A model generated the notes under the pieces. That model was not told the DNA's origin. It did not search any database and saw only the letters and a list, made by a program, of their open reading frames with translations. This document shows positions 6,202-12,168 of a stretch of DNA of 12,168 nucleotides, piece by piece. The stretch is from JACDAN01 sp035707105 (GTDB lineage: Bacteria > Actinomycetota > Thermoleophilia > Gaiellales > Gaiellaceae). Position 1 is the first letter of the stretch. Every line of letters begins with the position of its first letter. Both the position numbers and the translations under genes were made by a program. Location: the NCBI GenBank assembly GCA_035707105.1, contig DASSUI010000054.1:1-12168 (forward strand), given 5' to 3'.

Positions 6202-7026
6202 TTAGGGAAGTGACGGCTGGAGGAACAGGTTCCGCCACGCCGTCCACCAATCGTCCGCCCGCGCGACGATCGAGCGGGGCCCGGTGACCTCGACACCGGC
6301 GCGGCCGCGGTACTTGTCGACCTCGGCCGTCTGCGTGAAGTCGACCTCGATCACCGCCGGGCGACCCGGGTCGTACGGCTTCACGGCACTCGTGTCCTTC
6401 AGCGCGTTCCGCGCGCCCTCCTCGATCAGCTCGCGGGCGAGCTTCGGCGCGAGATTCCTCGCGGCGCGCGAGCCGATCCCTTTCTTCACGGCCACGGTCG
6501 TCAGCCCGTCCCCGAGGAGCTCCGTCGCCTCGCGGCAGGCGGCCTCGTCGCCGGTCACGAGCAGGACGGGGCAGCCCCAGGTCCCACACATCGCCGCGTT
6601 GATCGCCGACTCGCCGACCGGGACGCCGTTGAAGCGGAGGTTGTGCCACTCGCGGCCCGAGACGGTGTGGTTCAGGACGCCGTCCGGAGTTCCGGCCATG
6701 GCGTGCATCCCGACGAGAAGGCAGGCGTCGACGCCGCCCTCCAGGAACTCCGTGTACTGCGTCCAGGTCGACTGGACGACGTACTCGCAGGCCGGATCGA
6801 GCATGTCGTGGACGAGCGAGTTGAAGCTCCATCCCCCTCCGGCGCCGTGGTGGTCCATGACGACGATCTCCCTGGCGCCTGCCGCCTTCGCGCCGCGGAC
6901 GGCGGCGTTGATCTCCTCGGTGTAGAGCTTCCGGCCCTCGTCGTACATGTCATGGCCGCCGGTGGTCTGCTCGCCGCGGACGATGCCTGCGACTCCCTCC
7001 ATATCGCTGATGATGTGAACGCGCAT
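6202..7026 (-). CDS. M55-family D-aminopeptidase (DppA-like)
   Basis: The 274-residue product matches the DppA fold over its whole length. Zinc ligands and active-site residues known from B. subtilis DppA are present: Asp8 and Glu10 in SDMEGV, His60 in VMDHHGAGG, His108 in LLVGMHAM and Glu139 in VGESAINA. His120 in LNHTV fits the catalytic His. The family removes N-terminal D-amino acids from peptides such as D-Ala-D-Ala, forming a ring-shaped decamer in B. subtilis; it acts on cell-wall-derived or dietary D-peptides. The ATG at 7026 begins directly with the first beta strand, as in DppA. There is no signal peptide, so it is cytoplasmic. It is the first gene of the minus-strand block and lies only 18 bp from the divergent SDR start. 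Confidence 0.93.
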   Translation of the reverse strand: MRVHIISDMEGVAGIVRGEQTTGGHDMYDEGRKLYTEEINAAVRGAKAAGAREIVVMDHHGAGGGWSFNSLVHDMLDPACEYVVQSTWTQYTEFLEGGVDACLLVGMHAMAGTPDGVLNHTVSGREWHNLRFNGVPVGESAINAAMCGTWGCPVLLVTGDEAACREATELLGDGLTTVAVKKGIGSRAARNLAPKLARELIEEGARNALKDTSAVKPYDPGRPAVIEVDFTQTAEVDKYRGRAGVEVTGPRSIVARADDWWTAWRNLFLQPSLP

Positions 7027-7027
7027 G

Positions 7028-7037
7028 CCTATAGGTT
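7028..7037. promoter_or_regulatory. Divergent control point: CCTATAGG palindrome and TAGGTT -10
   Basis: Only 18 bp separate the M55 start (7026) and the SDR start (7045). They contain the perfect 8-bp palindrome CCTATAGG (7028-7035). On the plus strand TAGGTT (7032-7037) fits the TANNNT -10 and stands exactly 7 nt before the GTG, as in leaderless genes. The minus-strand TATAGG ends only 1 nt before the M55 ATG, which is too close for a normal start, so the operon promoter remains unidentified. Confidence 0.4.
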
Positions 7038-7044
7038 GTCATTC

Positions 7045-7794
7045 GTGGAGACCGGCCTGCGCGGCAAGCGCGTGTTGGTGACGGGCGCCTCCGGCGGTAT
7101 CGGGTCGGCATGCGTGCGCGAGCTCCTGGCCGAGGGCGCCGAGGTGGTCGCCCACTACCACCGCGGGCGGGAGCGGGCCGAGGCGCTCGGCGCCTCGGCA
7201 ATCGTCCAGGCGGACCTGACGCGCGAGGACGAGGCGGAGCGGCTGTTCGAGGAGGCCGGCACGCTCGACGCGTGCGCGGCGGTCGCCGGCGTCTGGCCCT
7301 CGGCGGACACCCCGGCCTGGGAGCTCTCGCTCGAACGCTGGGAGGAGACGCTGCGCCTGAACCTGACGGCGACGTTCCTCACCGCCCGCGGCTTCCTTCG
7401 GTCGGTCGAGCGTACGGGCCGCGGGAGCCTCGTCCTCGTCGCCTCGACGGCCGGCGTCTTCGGCGAGGCGGGCCACGCGGACTACGCGGCCGCCAAGTCG
7501 GCGATCGCCTACGGGCTGCTCCTGAGCCTGAAGAACGAGATCGTGCGGATCGCGCCCGGCGGCCGGGTGAACTGCGTCTGTCCCGGTTGGACGCGGTCGC
7601 CGATGACCCGCAGTGAGCTCGAGGACCCCGGTCTCGTCGACCGTGTGACGCGGACGATGGCGCTGCGGAAGGTCGCCACCCCGGAGGACGTCGCCCGACA
7701 GATAGTCGTCCTCGCCTCCGACGAGCTCTCCGGCCACGTCACCGGACAGGTCGTCGTCGTCGCGGGAGGCATGGAGGGCCGCCTGCTCCACTGA
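7045..7794 (+). CDS. Short-chain dehydrogenase/reductase (SDR) oxidoreductase
   Basis: The 249-residue product has the typical length of a classical SDR. The NAD(P)-binding motif TGASGGIG is at 13-20. The catalytic residues are Ser134 (in ASTAG) and Tyr147 with Lys151 (YAAAK). The usual NNAG strand is AVAG (79-82) here. The PG motif (CPGW, 179-182) and the C-terminal strand VTGQVVVVAGG are in place. It resembles 3-oxoacyl-ACP-reductase-type enzymes, but substrate preference cannot be deduced. The GTG at 7045 is chosen because LRGKRVLVTGAS begins at the expected distance from it and a TANNNT element lies 7 nt upstream. A TTG at 7036 is a less likely start. It is a single-gene unit ending in a hairpin. 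Confidence 0.92.
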   Translation: METGLRGKRVLVTGASGGIGSACVRELLAEGAEVVAHYHRGRERAEALGASAIVQADLTREDEAERLFEEAGTLDACAAVAGVWPSADTPAWELSLERWEETLRLNLTATFLTARGFLRSVERTGRGSLVLVASTAGVFGEAGHADYAAAKSAIAYGLLLSLKNEIVRIAPGGRVNCVCPGWTRSPMTRSELEDPGLVDRVTRTMALRKVATPEDVARQIVVLASDELSGHVTGQVVVVAGGMEGRLLH

Positions 7795-7802
7795 GTAAAG
7801 AA

Positions 7803-7824
7803 GCGGCGCGCCGAGGCGCGCCGC
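7803..7824 (+). terminator. CGAG-loop hairpin after the SDR gene
   Basis: A 9-bp perfect stem GCGGCGCGC/GCGCGCCGC with loop CGAG begins 8 nt after the SDR stop. There is no T-run. Position and stability suggest a terminator or 3'-end processing/stability element. Confidence 0.6.
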
Positions 7825-7926
7825 ACGCGACTCGCCGCAGAGTGCTAATTGCCGTTAGTTCCCCGCGGAAGAGTCCTGCGTCGTTATCGGCGAAAAGGCG
7901 GGATTCCTAAACCCGACCGAAAATAG

Positions 7927-7957
7927 TCAGGCGGGGCCGCCGCCCGGCCCCGCCTGA
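7927..7957. terminator. 13-bp perfect hairpin, possible bidirectional terminator
   Basis: TCAGGCGGGGCCG pairs perfectly with CGGCCCCGCCTGA around a 5-nt loop. On the plus strand it is followed by TTCTCT; on the minus strand by ACTATTTTCG. It is the strongest hairpin in the window and may insulate the SDR unit from the next gene, or end an unannotated transcript. Confidence 0.5.
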
Positions 7958-7986
7958 TTCTCTCGAGTAGAGAGCCGCTTGAGTCT

Positions 7987-8077
7987 CGAGTGGGCCCCGC
8001 CGCATCGGGCCCTCCGATAGACCCCCCGCATCGGGCCCGCTCGGTCTGATCCGACCAGGCCCCGCCGCATCGGGCCC
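7987..8077. repeat. Degenerate 26-bp repeat with 13-bp core CCGCATCGGGCCC
   Basis: The core CCGCATCGGGCCC occurs identically at 8000-8012, 8026-8038 and 8065-8077. Core starts are 26 and 39 bp apart, both multiples of 13. The 13 bp before the first and third cores agree at 10 of 13 positions (7987-7999 and 8052-8064), extending those copies to 26 bp. It is not coding. Confidence 0.75.
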
Positions 8078-8192
8078 GCATCGGTTACAGGCCCACTTTG
8101 CTCCGGCGGGCTCGGTTGATCCATCACCCTTTGGCGGTTGACTTCTCCGGTTCACTAACTTCTCTGGAATGGCCGGGTCGCCCGGATGCGCG

Positions 8193-8198
8193 TAGAGT
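8193..8198 (+). promoter_or_regulatory. Leaderless-type -10 TAGAGT before the metH/metF fusion
   Basis: TAGAGT matches TANNNT and is followed by exactly 7 nt and ATG, so transcription would start at the start codon. No convincing -35 is at the right distance. The better -35-like TTGACT at 8138-8143 would need a separate -10. Confidence 0.5.
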
Positions 8199-8205
8199 GA
8201 TCCCG

Positions 8206-10029
8206 ATGGCGACTCCGTTCGAAAAACGCCTGCAAAACGGCCCTATCATCGTCGCGGACGGCGGCATGGGCACCCTGATCAGCGGCGCCGCGCCGCGCCT
8301 CCGCTTCCCCGAGGAGGCGAACCTGCGGTCGCCCGAAACCGTGGTGTCGCTTCACGTCAGCTTCATCAGGGCGGGCGCCGACTTGATCGAGACGAACACC
8401 TTCGGGGCAAACCGCCGGAAGCTCGCCGCCCACTTCCTCGAGGATGAGGTAGAGCGGATCAACAGCGCTGCGGTGAAGCTCGCCCGCGAGGCACGCGAGA
8501 TCGCGGGGCGGGACGTCTACATCGCCGGTTCGATCGGGCCGCTCGGCGAGCTCGCCGACGTGACGCCCGCGTACCGCCGCCGGATCTTCTCCGAGCAGGC
8601 CGAGGCGCTCCACGCGCGCGGGGTCGACCTCTTCGTCGTCGAGACCTTCTACGAGCTCGAGGAGCTGCTGACGGCGATCGAGGCGGTCCGCGAGGTCGCG
8701 TCGCTCCCGGTCGTCGCGCTCATGACGTTCGACGAGCAGGGCGAGACCCTCGGCGGCGTGACCGCCAAGCAGGCCGTCGACGCCCTCGCCGGCGCCGGGC
8801 TCGCCGCGATCGGAGCGAACCACGGCGCCGGCATCCACGCGGCCCTCACCGCCCTGAACGAGATGCACGACGCCGACGGCGACCTCGCGCTCGCCGCGAT
8901 GCCGAACATGGGGCTCGCGAGCATGGCGGGGAGCCGCGTCGTTTTCCCCCACGCGACCCCCGAGTACTTCGCCGACTTTGCCGCGCATGCGCGCGACCTC
9001 GGCGCCCGGATCATCGGCGGCTGCTGTGGAACGACCCCCGGCGAGATCGGCGCGATCGCGGACGCGGTGAAGGCGGACCGCGCCGCCTCGGCGCCGCTCG
9101 TCTTCAGCGAGCGGGAGGTGAAGCTCTCGGTCGTCGAGCAGGCGGAGGAGACGCGGCTCGCACAGGCGCTCCGGGAGGGCCGGTGGGTCACGTCGGTACA
9201 GCTCGACCCGCCGCTCGGCGGCAGCCACCGGGGCATGCTGGAGATCGCGGCCGCGCTCGAGGCGGGCGGCGCGTCCTTCGTCGACATCAACGACAACGCG
9301 ACGGCCCGCGCGGGGATGAGCGCACTGATGCTCTCGACCGCGATCCAGCGCTCGACGACGCTCGAGACGATTCCCCACCTGACCACGCGCGACGCGACCG
9401 TCCTCGGCCTGGAGTCGCAGCTCCTCGGCGCCCACGCGGAGGGGATCCGCAACGTCCTGGCTGTCACCGGCGACCCGCCCGAGGTTGGCGACTACCCCGG
9501 TTCGAGCGGCGTCTACGAAGTGGATGCGATCGGTCTCGTCCAGCTCATCTCGCATCTGAACCGGGGCGAGGACTACAACGGCCGTGCGATCGACGCAGCG
9601 ACGTCGTTCTTCACCGGCGTGGCCGTGAACCCGACAGCCGACGACCTCGACGTCGAAGTCGAGCGGTACCGCAGGAAGATCGAGGCGGGCGCCGACTTCG
9701 CGATGACCCAGATCGTCTTCGACGTCGAGCTGCTCGACCGGTTCTTCGACCGGTTCGGCGGACCCTCGCCGATCCCGGTGCTCGTCGGCGTCTTCCCGGT
9801 CTGGAGCCACCCGTTGGCGCTTCGCCTGCACAACGAGGTACCGGGCATCGTCGTCCCCGACCATGTCCAGGAGGCGCTTCGCGACGCGGGCCCCGACGGG
9901 CCGAAGGTGGGGATGGAGCTGGCGCGCGAGCTGGTCGAGGCGTCTCGCAGCCGCGCGCAGGGGGTGTACCTGGTCGCGCCGTTTCGCCGGCCGCTCGGGA
10001 TCCTCGAGCTCCTCGCCGACGCTGCCTAG
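8206..10029 (+). CDS. Bifunctional homocysteine S-methyltransferase / 5,10-methylenetetrahydrofolate reductase-like fusion
   Basis: The 607-residue product has two domains, like the B. subtilis YitJ type. Residues about 10-290 form a homocysteine methyltransferase barrel: DGGMGTLI (18-25), TNTFGANR (63-70), and the zinc pair Cys273-Cys274 in GGCCGTTP. Residues about 320-600 form a methylenetetrahydrofolate reductase: SVQLDPP (330-336), VTGDPP (420-425) and TQIVFD (501-506). Such fusions can make methyl-folate and pass the methyl group towards methionine in the cytoplasm. Two expected residues differ. The third zinc Cys position (usual GxNC) is His206 in GANHGAG, and the position of the E. coli MetF catalytic Glu28 appears to be Gln332. 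ATG at 8206 is chosen for its fit to the leaderless promoter; an in-frame GTG at 8197 is possible. Confidence 0.92.
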   Translation: MATPFEKRLQNGPIIVADGGMGTLISGAAPRLRFPEEANLRSPETVVSLHVSFIRAGADLIETNTFGANRRKLAAHFLEDEVERINSAAVKLAREAREIAGRDVYIAGSIGPLGELADVTPAYRRRIFSEQAEALHARGVDLFVVETFYELEELLTAIEAVREVASLPVVALMTFDEQGETLGGVTAKQAVDALAGAGLAAIGANHGAGIHAALTALNEMHDADGDLALAAMPNMGLASMAGSRVVFPHATPEYFADFAAHARDLGARIIGGCCGTTPGEIGAIADAVKADRAASAPLVFSEREVKLSVVEQAEETRLAQALREGRWVTSVQLDPPLGGSHRGMLEIAAALEAGGASFVDINDNATARAGMSALMLSTAIQRSTTLETIPHLTTRDATVLGLESQLLGAHAEGIRNVLAVTGDPPEVGDYPGSSGVYEVDAIGLVQLISHLNRGEDYNGRAIDAATSFFTGVAVNPTADDLDVEVERYRRKIEAGADFAMTQIVFDVELLDRFFDRFGGPSPIPVLVGVFPVWSHPLALRLHNEVPGIVVPDHVQEALRDAGPDGPKVGMELARELVEASRSRAQGVYLVAPFRRPLGILELLADAA

Positions 10030-11144
10030 TCGGCGCAGGGGCCGGTCGAGACCGGCCGGCGGGCCTCGGAGAGCGCCTCCCGGACGATCTCCGGCGGGAC
10101 GGCATAGCCGGCCGCGCTGCCGGTGCGCGACGCGAAGACAGTTCCGACGACCCGCCCCGCGCCGTCGAGCAGGGGACCGCCCGAGTTGCCGTGGCGGATT
10201 CGGCCGCGGAAGCTGAGGAGCCGCCGGGTCACGGGGCCGCGGCCGTAGGCGTCCTCCGTGAACGCGTTGGCCGTGGCGCCGAGCCGCGCCGGGACGACCG
10301 TCAGCGGCCCGTTCTCCGGATAGCCCGCGATCGCCGCCGGCGTCCCTTCGCGGGCCTCCCCCTGGCGCAGCGGAGTGCGGTTCAGGCCCGGCACGCGCAG
10401 CACGGCCACGTCGTTCCGCGCGTCGAAGCGGACCGCGACGGCCGGAAGCCCCGCCGCCGTCGTGTCGTCTTGGCCGGCGACGACGTGTGCGTTCGTGACG
10501 ACGAGGTCGGGCCCGGCGACCCAGCCCGAGCCGGAGATGCCCAGCCCGCACGCCGTGCCGAGCACGCGCACGACACTGCCGATCGCGGTCCGGATCTCGG
10601 GGTCACGAAGGAGCCGGGGATCGGGCGGGTCGACGGCGGGCAGCGGTCCGGTGATCGACGGGAACGGATCGACGCGGGCGAGCGCGCGGAGCACGCGGCG
10701 CGGCGGCACGAGCTCGTTGAGCTCCCGGACGACGCTGGAGGCGAGCACGTTCCTGCGCAGCTCCGCCTGCCCCGGGAGCTGCATCGCGACGGCCGCGAGG
10801 ATCCACACGACAGCGAGCCCGACGACCATGCCGAATGCGAGGCCGCCAGCGGCGTCCACGAGCCGGAGCGGGCTCGCCCGCAGGCGCTGCTTGATCGCAC
10901 TGCCCACCGACGACGCGAAGAGCTCCAGGACGACGGCCATCACGGCCGCTCCGAGCAGCGCGACGAGCGGCGTGTACGGCGACTCGGAGCCCTCGGAAAG
11001 CAGGTGCGGAGCCAGCCGCGCGCCGATGATCGCGCCCGCGATCACCCCTGCAGCGGAGAGCACGCTCAGCGTCAGGCCCTGCCACAACCCGAGGAGCGCT
11101 GCGCCCGCGACGACCGCGAGGATGATCCAGTCGAGGCGCGTCAC
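10026..11144 (-). CDS. marP: MarP-type membrane serine protease (CvpA domain plus trypsin-like domain)
   Basis: The product has 372 residues. The N-terminal part has four hydrophobic segments (about 5-21, 26-48, 58-79, 99-121) typical of the CvpA fold, then a linker rich in Pro and Arg (124-185). The chymotrypsin-like domain follows with His220 (TNAHVV), Asp245 (ARNDVAVL) and Ser321 (GNSGGPL). This is the layout of mycobacterial MarP (Rv3671c, 397 residues), a membrane-anchored periplasmic protease needed for acid and oxidative stress resistance. Cys199, just before the protease domain, and Cys370, three residues from the C-terminus, match the MarP cysteines that form a redox-controlled disulfide. 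The GTG at 11144 has TAGCGT 8 nt upstream, suggesting leaderless transcription. The stop shares CTAG with the convergent methyltransferase/reductase gene. Confidence 0.92.
   Translation of the reverse strand: MTRLDWIILAVVAGAALLGLWQGLTLSVLSAAGVIAGAIIGARLAPHLLSEGSESPYTPLVALLGAAVMAVVLELFASSVGSAIKQRLRASPLRLVDAAGGLAFGMVVGLAVVWILAAVAMQLPGQAELRRNVLASSVVRELNELVPPRRVLRALARVDPFPSITGPLPAVDPPDPRLLRDPEIRTAIGSVVRVLGTACGLGISGSGWVAGPDLVVTNAHVVAGQDDTTAAGLPAVAVRFDARNDVAVLRVPGLNRTPLRQGEAREGTPAAIAGYPENGPLTVVPARLGATANAFTEDAYGRGPVTRRLLSFRGRIRHGNSGGPLLDGAGRVVGTVFASRTGSAAGYAVPPEIVREALSEARRPVSTGPCAD
10040..10057 (+). terminator. CGAG-loop hairpin after the metH/metF fusion
   Basis: A 7-bp perfect stem GGCCGGT/ACCGGCC with loop CGAG begins 11 nt past the plus-strand stop. 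It lies inside the end of the convergent marP gene, so the DNA also encodes protein. No T-run follows. Confidence 0.45.
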
Positions 11145-11151
11145 CTTCGCG

Positions 11152-11158
11152 TACGCTA
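11152..11158. promoter_or_regulatory. Overlapping divergent -10 elements for marP and the SnoaL-like gene
   Basis: The 7-bp TACGCTA contains TACGCT on the plus strand and TAGCGT on the minus strand, both fitting TANNNT. The minus element is 8 nt before the marP GTG (11144). The plus element is 10 nt before the GTG at 11168. Only 23 bp separate the two starts, so there is little room for separate leadered promoters inside it. Polymerase could probably occupy only one direction at a time. Confidence 0.5.
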
Positions 11159-11167
11159 GCCAGCCTC

Positions 11168-11596
11168 GTGAACGGCCCCGAGCTCGAGCAATTGATCGAC
11201 CGCTACAACGCCGCGTGGAACGCCCACGACGTCGACGCCATCCTCGAGATGCACAGCGACGACTCAGTCTTCGAGAACCACACGACCGGCGACATCAACG
11301 TCGGCAAGCAGGCGATCGGCGACGCCATCCGCGGAATCTTCACCGTCTTCCCCGATCTCGAGTTCGAGACCCGCCGCCGCTACGTCCGCGACGACCTCGT
11401 CGTCCAGGAGTGGACCGCTCGCGGGACCCACCTCGGCAAGATGACGCGCTCCGGGATGGAGGTCGAGCCGACCGGCAGGAGCGTCGAGTACCGCGGCATG
11501 GACGTGATCCCGATCGAGGACGGCCTCGTGGCGCGGAAGGACGTCTACTCGGACGGCGTCACGCTGCTGCGCCAGCTCGGCCTGACGGCGATTTAG
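11168..11596 (+). CDS. SnoaL-like / NTF2-fold protein
   Basis: The 142-residue product is a single small alpha+beta-cone domain. The N-terminal helix LIDRYNAAWNAHDVDAILEMHSDDSVF (9-35) is the hallmark of the SnoaL/NTF2 group. It is followed by the strands GDINVGKQAIGDAIRGIFTVFPDLEFE and VVQEWTARGTHLG, and ends with IPIEDGLVARKDVYSD. Relatives include polyketide cyclases, ketosteroid isomerases and many proteins of unknown role. I see no active-site set that fixes one of these. The GTG at 11168 lies just before the first helix and is the only suitable start. It is divergent from marP, and its stop overlaps the promoter region of the tRNA-Asp gene. Confidence 0.88.
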   Translation: MNGPELEQLIDRYNAAWNAHDVDAILEMHSDDSVFENHTTGDINVGKQAIGDAIRGIFTVFPDLEFETRRRYVRDDLVVQEWTARGTHLGKMTRSGMEVEPTGRSVEYRGMDVIPIEDGLVARKDVYSDGVTLLRQLGLTAI

Positions 11597-11609
11597 CCGC
11601 CGCTACACT
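11582..11609 (+). promoter_or_regulatory. Promoter of tRNA-Asp
   Basis: CTGACG (11582-11587) and TACACT (11604-11609) form a -35/-10 pair with 16-nt spacing. Transcription would begin several nucleotides before the mature tRNA at 11625. The -35 lies within the last codons of the SnoaL-like gene. Confidence 0.55.
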
Positions 11610-11624
11610 GCTTTCTCTGCGCTA

Positions 11625-12168
<544 letters not shown>

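Larger units (their letters stand above)
7795..8205. other. 411-bp gene-free region between SDR and the metH/metF fusion
   Basis: I see no protein-coding gene here. The left part holds two hairpins (7803-7824, 7927-7957), with a relatively AT-rich stretch around 7840-7925 between and beside them. The middle holds a degenerate 26-bp repeat (7987-8077). The right part has TTGACT at 8138-8143, a small CCGGG/CCCGG hairpin (8173-8185) and a leaderless-type promoter. I looked for SAM or cobalamin riboswitch hallmarks before the methionine-related gene and recognised none, but structure prediction was not possible. Confidence 0.6.

Noticed and set aside
7987..8084. CRISPR-like short repeats
   Set aside because: Only three exact cores, spacing of 13-26 bp between them, partly conserved spacers and no cas genes.
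7886..8205. SAM or cobalamin riboswitch before the metH/metF fusion
   Set aside because: The gene would suit one, but I could not recognise the conserved cores of either class, and the -10 placed 7 nt before ATG argues for a leaderless message.
8155..10551. Very long open frame on the minus strand opposite the metH/metF fusion and part of marP
   Set aside because: It is rich in Arg, Gly and Ala with no domain motif, and it covers two well-recognised genes. Such frames are expected in GC-rich DNA.

Overview
This is a dense, GC-rich window in which nearly all the sequence is coding and many genes start with GTG or TTG. It looks like chromosomal DNA of a high-GC Gram-positive bacterium. Four things point to Actinobacteria: a MarP-type (CvpA plus trypsin) protease, TANNNT -10 elements placed directly in front of start codons, a tRNA gene without an encoded CCA, and the mix of gene families. 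My impression is a deep lineage such as Thermoleophilia/Gaiellales, but the sequence alone cannot settle this.

Layout. (1) 1-1211, plus strand: the end of a VOC (glyoxalase-fold) gene, then a tandem-GNAT acetyltransferase overlapping it by 8 nt. (2) 1208-2890, minus strand: an MFS transporter fused to a cyclic-nucleotide-binding domain, convergent with the GNAT gene and sharing its CTAG stop. (3) 2982-3191, plus strand: a 69-residue, strongly acidic protein built from MDQMD and VEAHQ repeats, followed by a strong hairpin. (4) 3238-7026, minus strand: a probable operon reading M55 D-aminopeptidase, ECF-type sigma factor, 88-aa small protein, cyclodeaminase-family protein, cytoplasmic-looking S8 protease and GAF-domain protein. 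The last two are coupled by a GTGA overlap, and the protease also has its own apparent leaderless promoter. (5) 7045-7794, plus strand: an SDR oxidoreductase divergent from the operon. (6) 7795-8205: a 411-bp gap with two hairpins, a degenerate 26-bp repeat and a promoter. (7) 8206-10029, plus strand: a fused homocysteine methyltransferase/methylenetetrahydrofolate reductase with two notable active-site substitutions. (8) 10026-11144, minus strand: MarP, again sharing a CTAG stop with its convergent neighbour. (9) 11168-11596, plus strand: a SnoaL-like protein divergent from MarP. (10) 11625-11698: tRNA-Asp(GTC), whose body contains the 3' end of a minus-strand tyrosine integrase that continues past the right edge. 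This is the usual edge of an integrated element, whose body would lie to the right of the window.

How the parts may work together. The minus-strand block joins peptide or protein cleavage (M55, S8), a regulator (sigma factor plus a possible partner) and a small-ligand or redox sensor (GAF). It reads as a stress or turnover module, but that is inference. Two genes touch one-carbon folate chemistry (the cyclodeaminase-family protein and the MetH/MetF-like fusion), but they lie in different transcription units.

Recurring local grammar, visible directly: TANNNT-N7/8-start arrangements before at least four genes; GC-rich hairpins with a CGAG tetraloop, read in the sense direction, after three genes; and two convergent pairs whose stop codons share a single CTAG.
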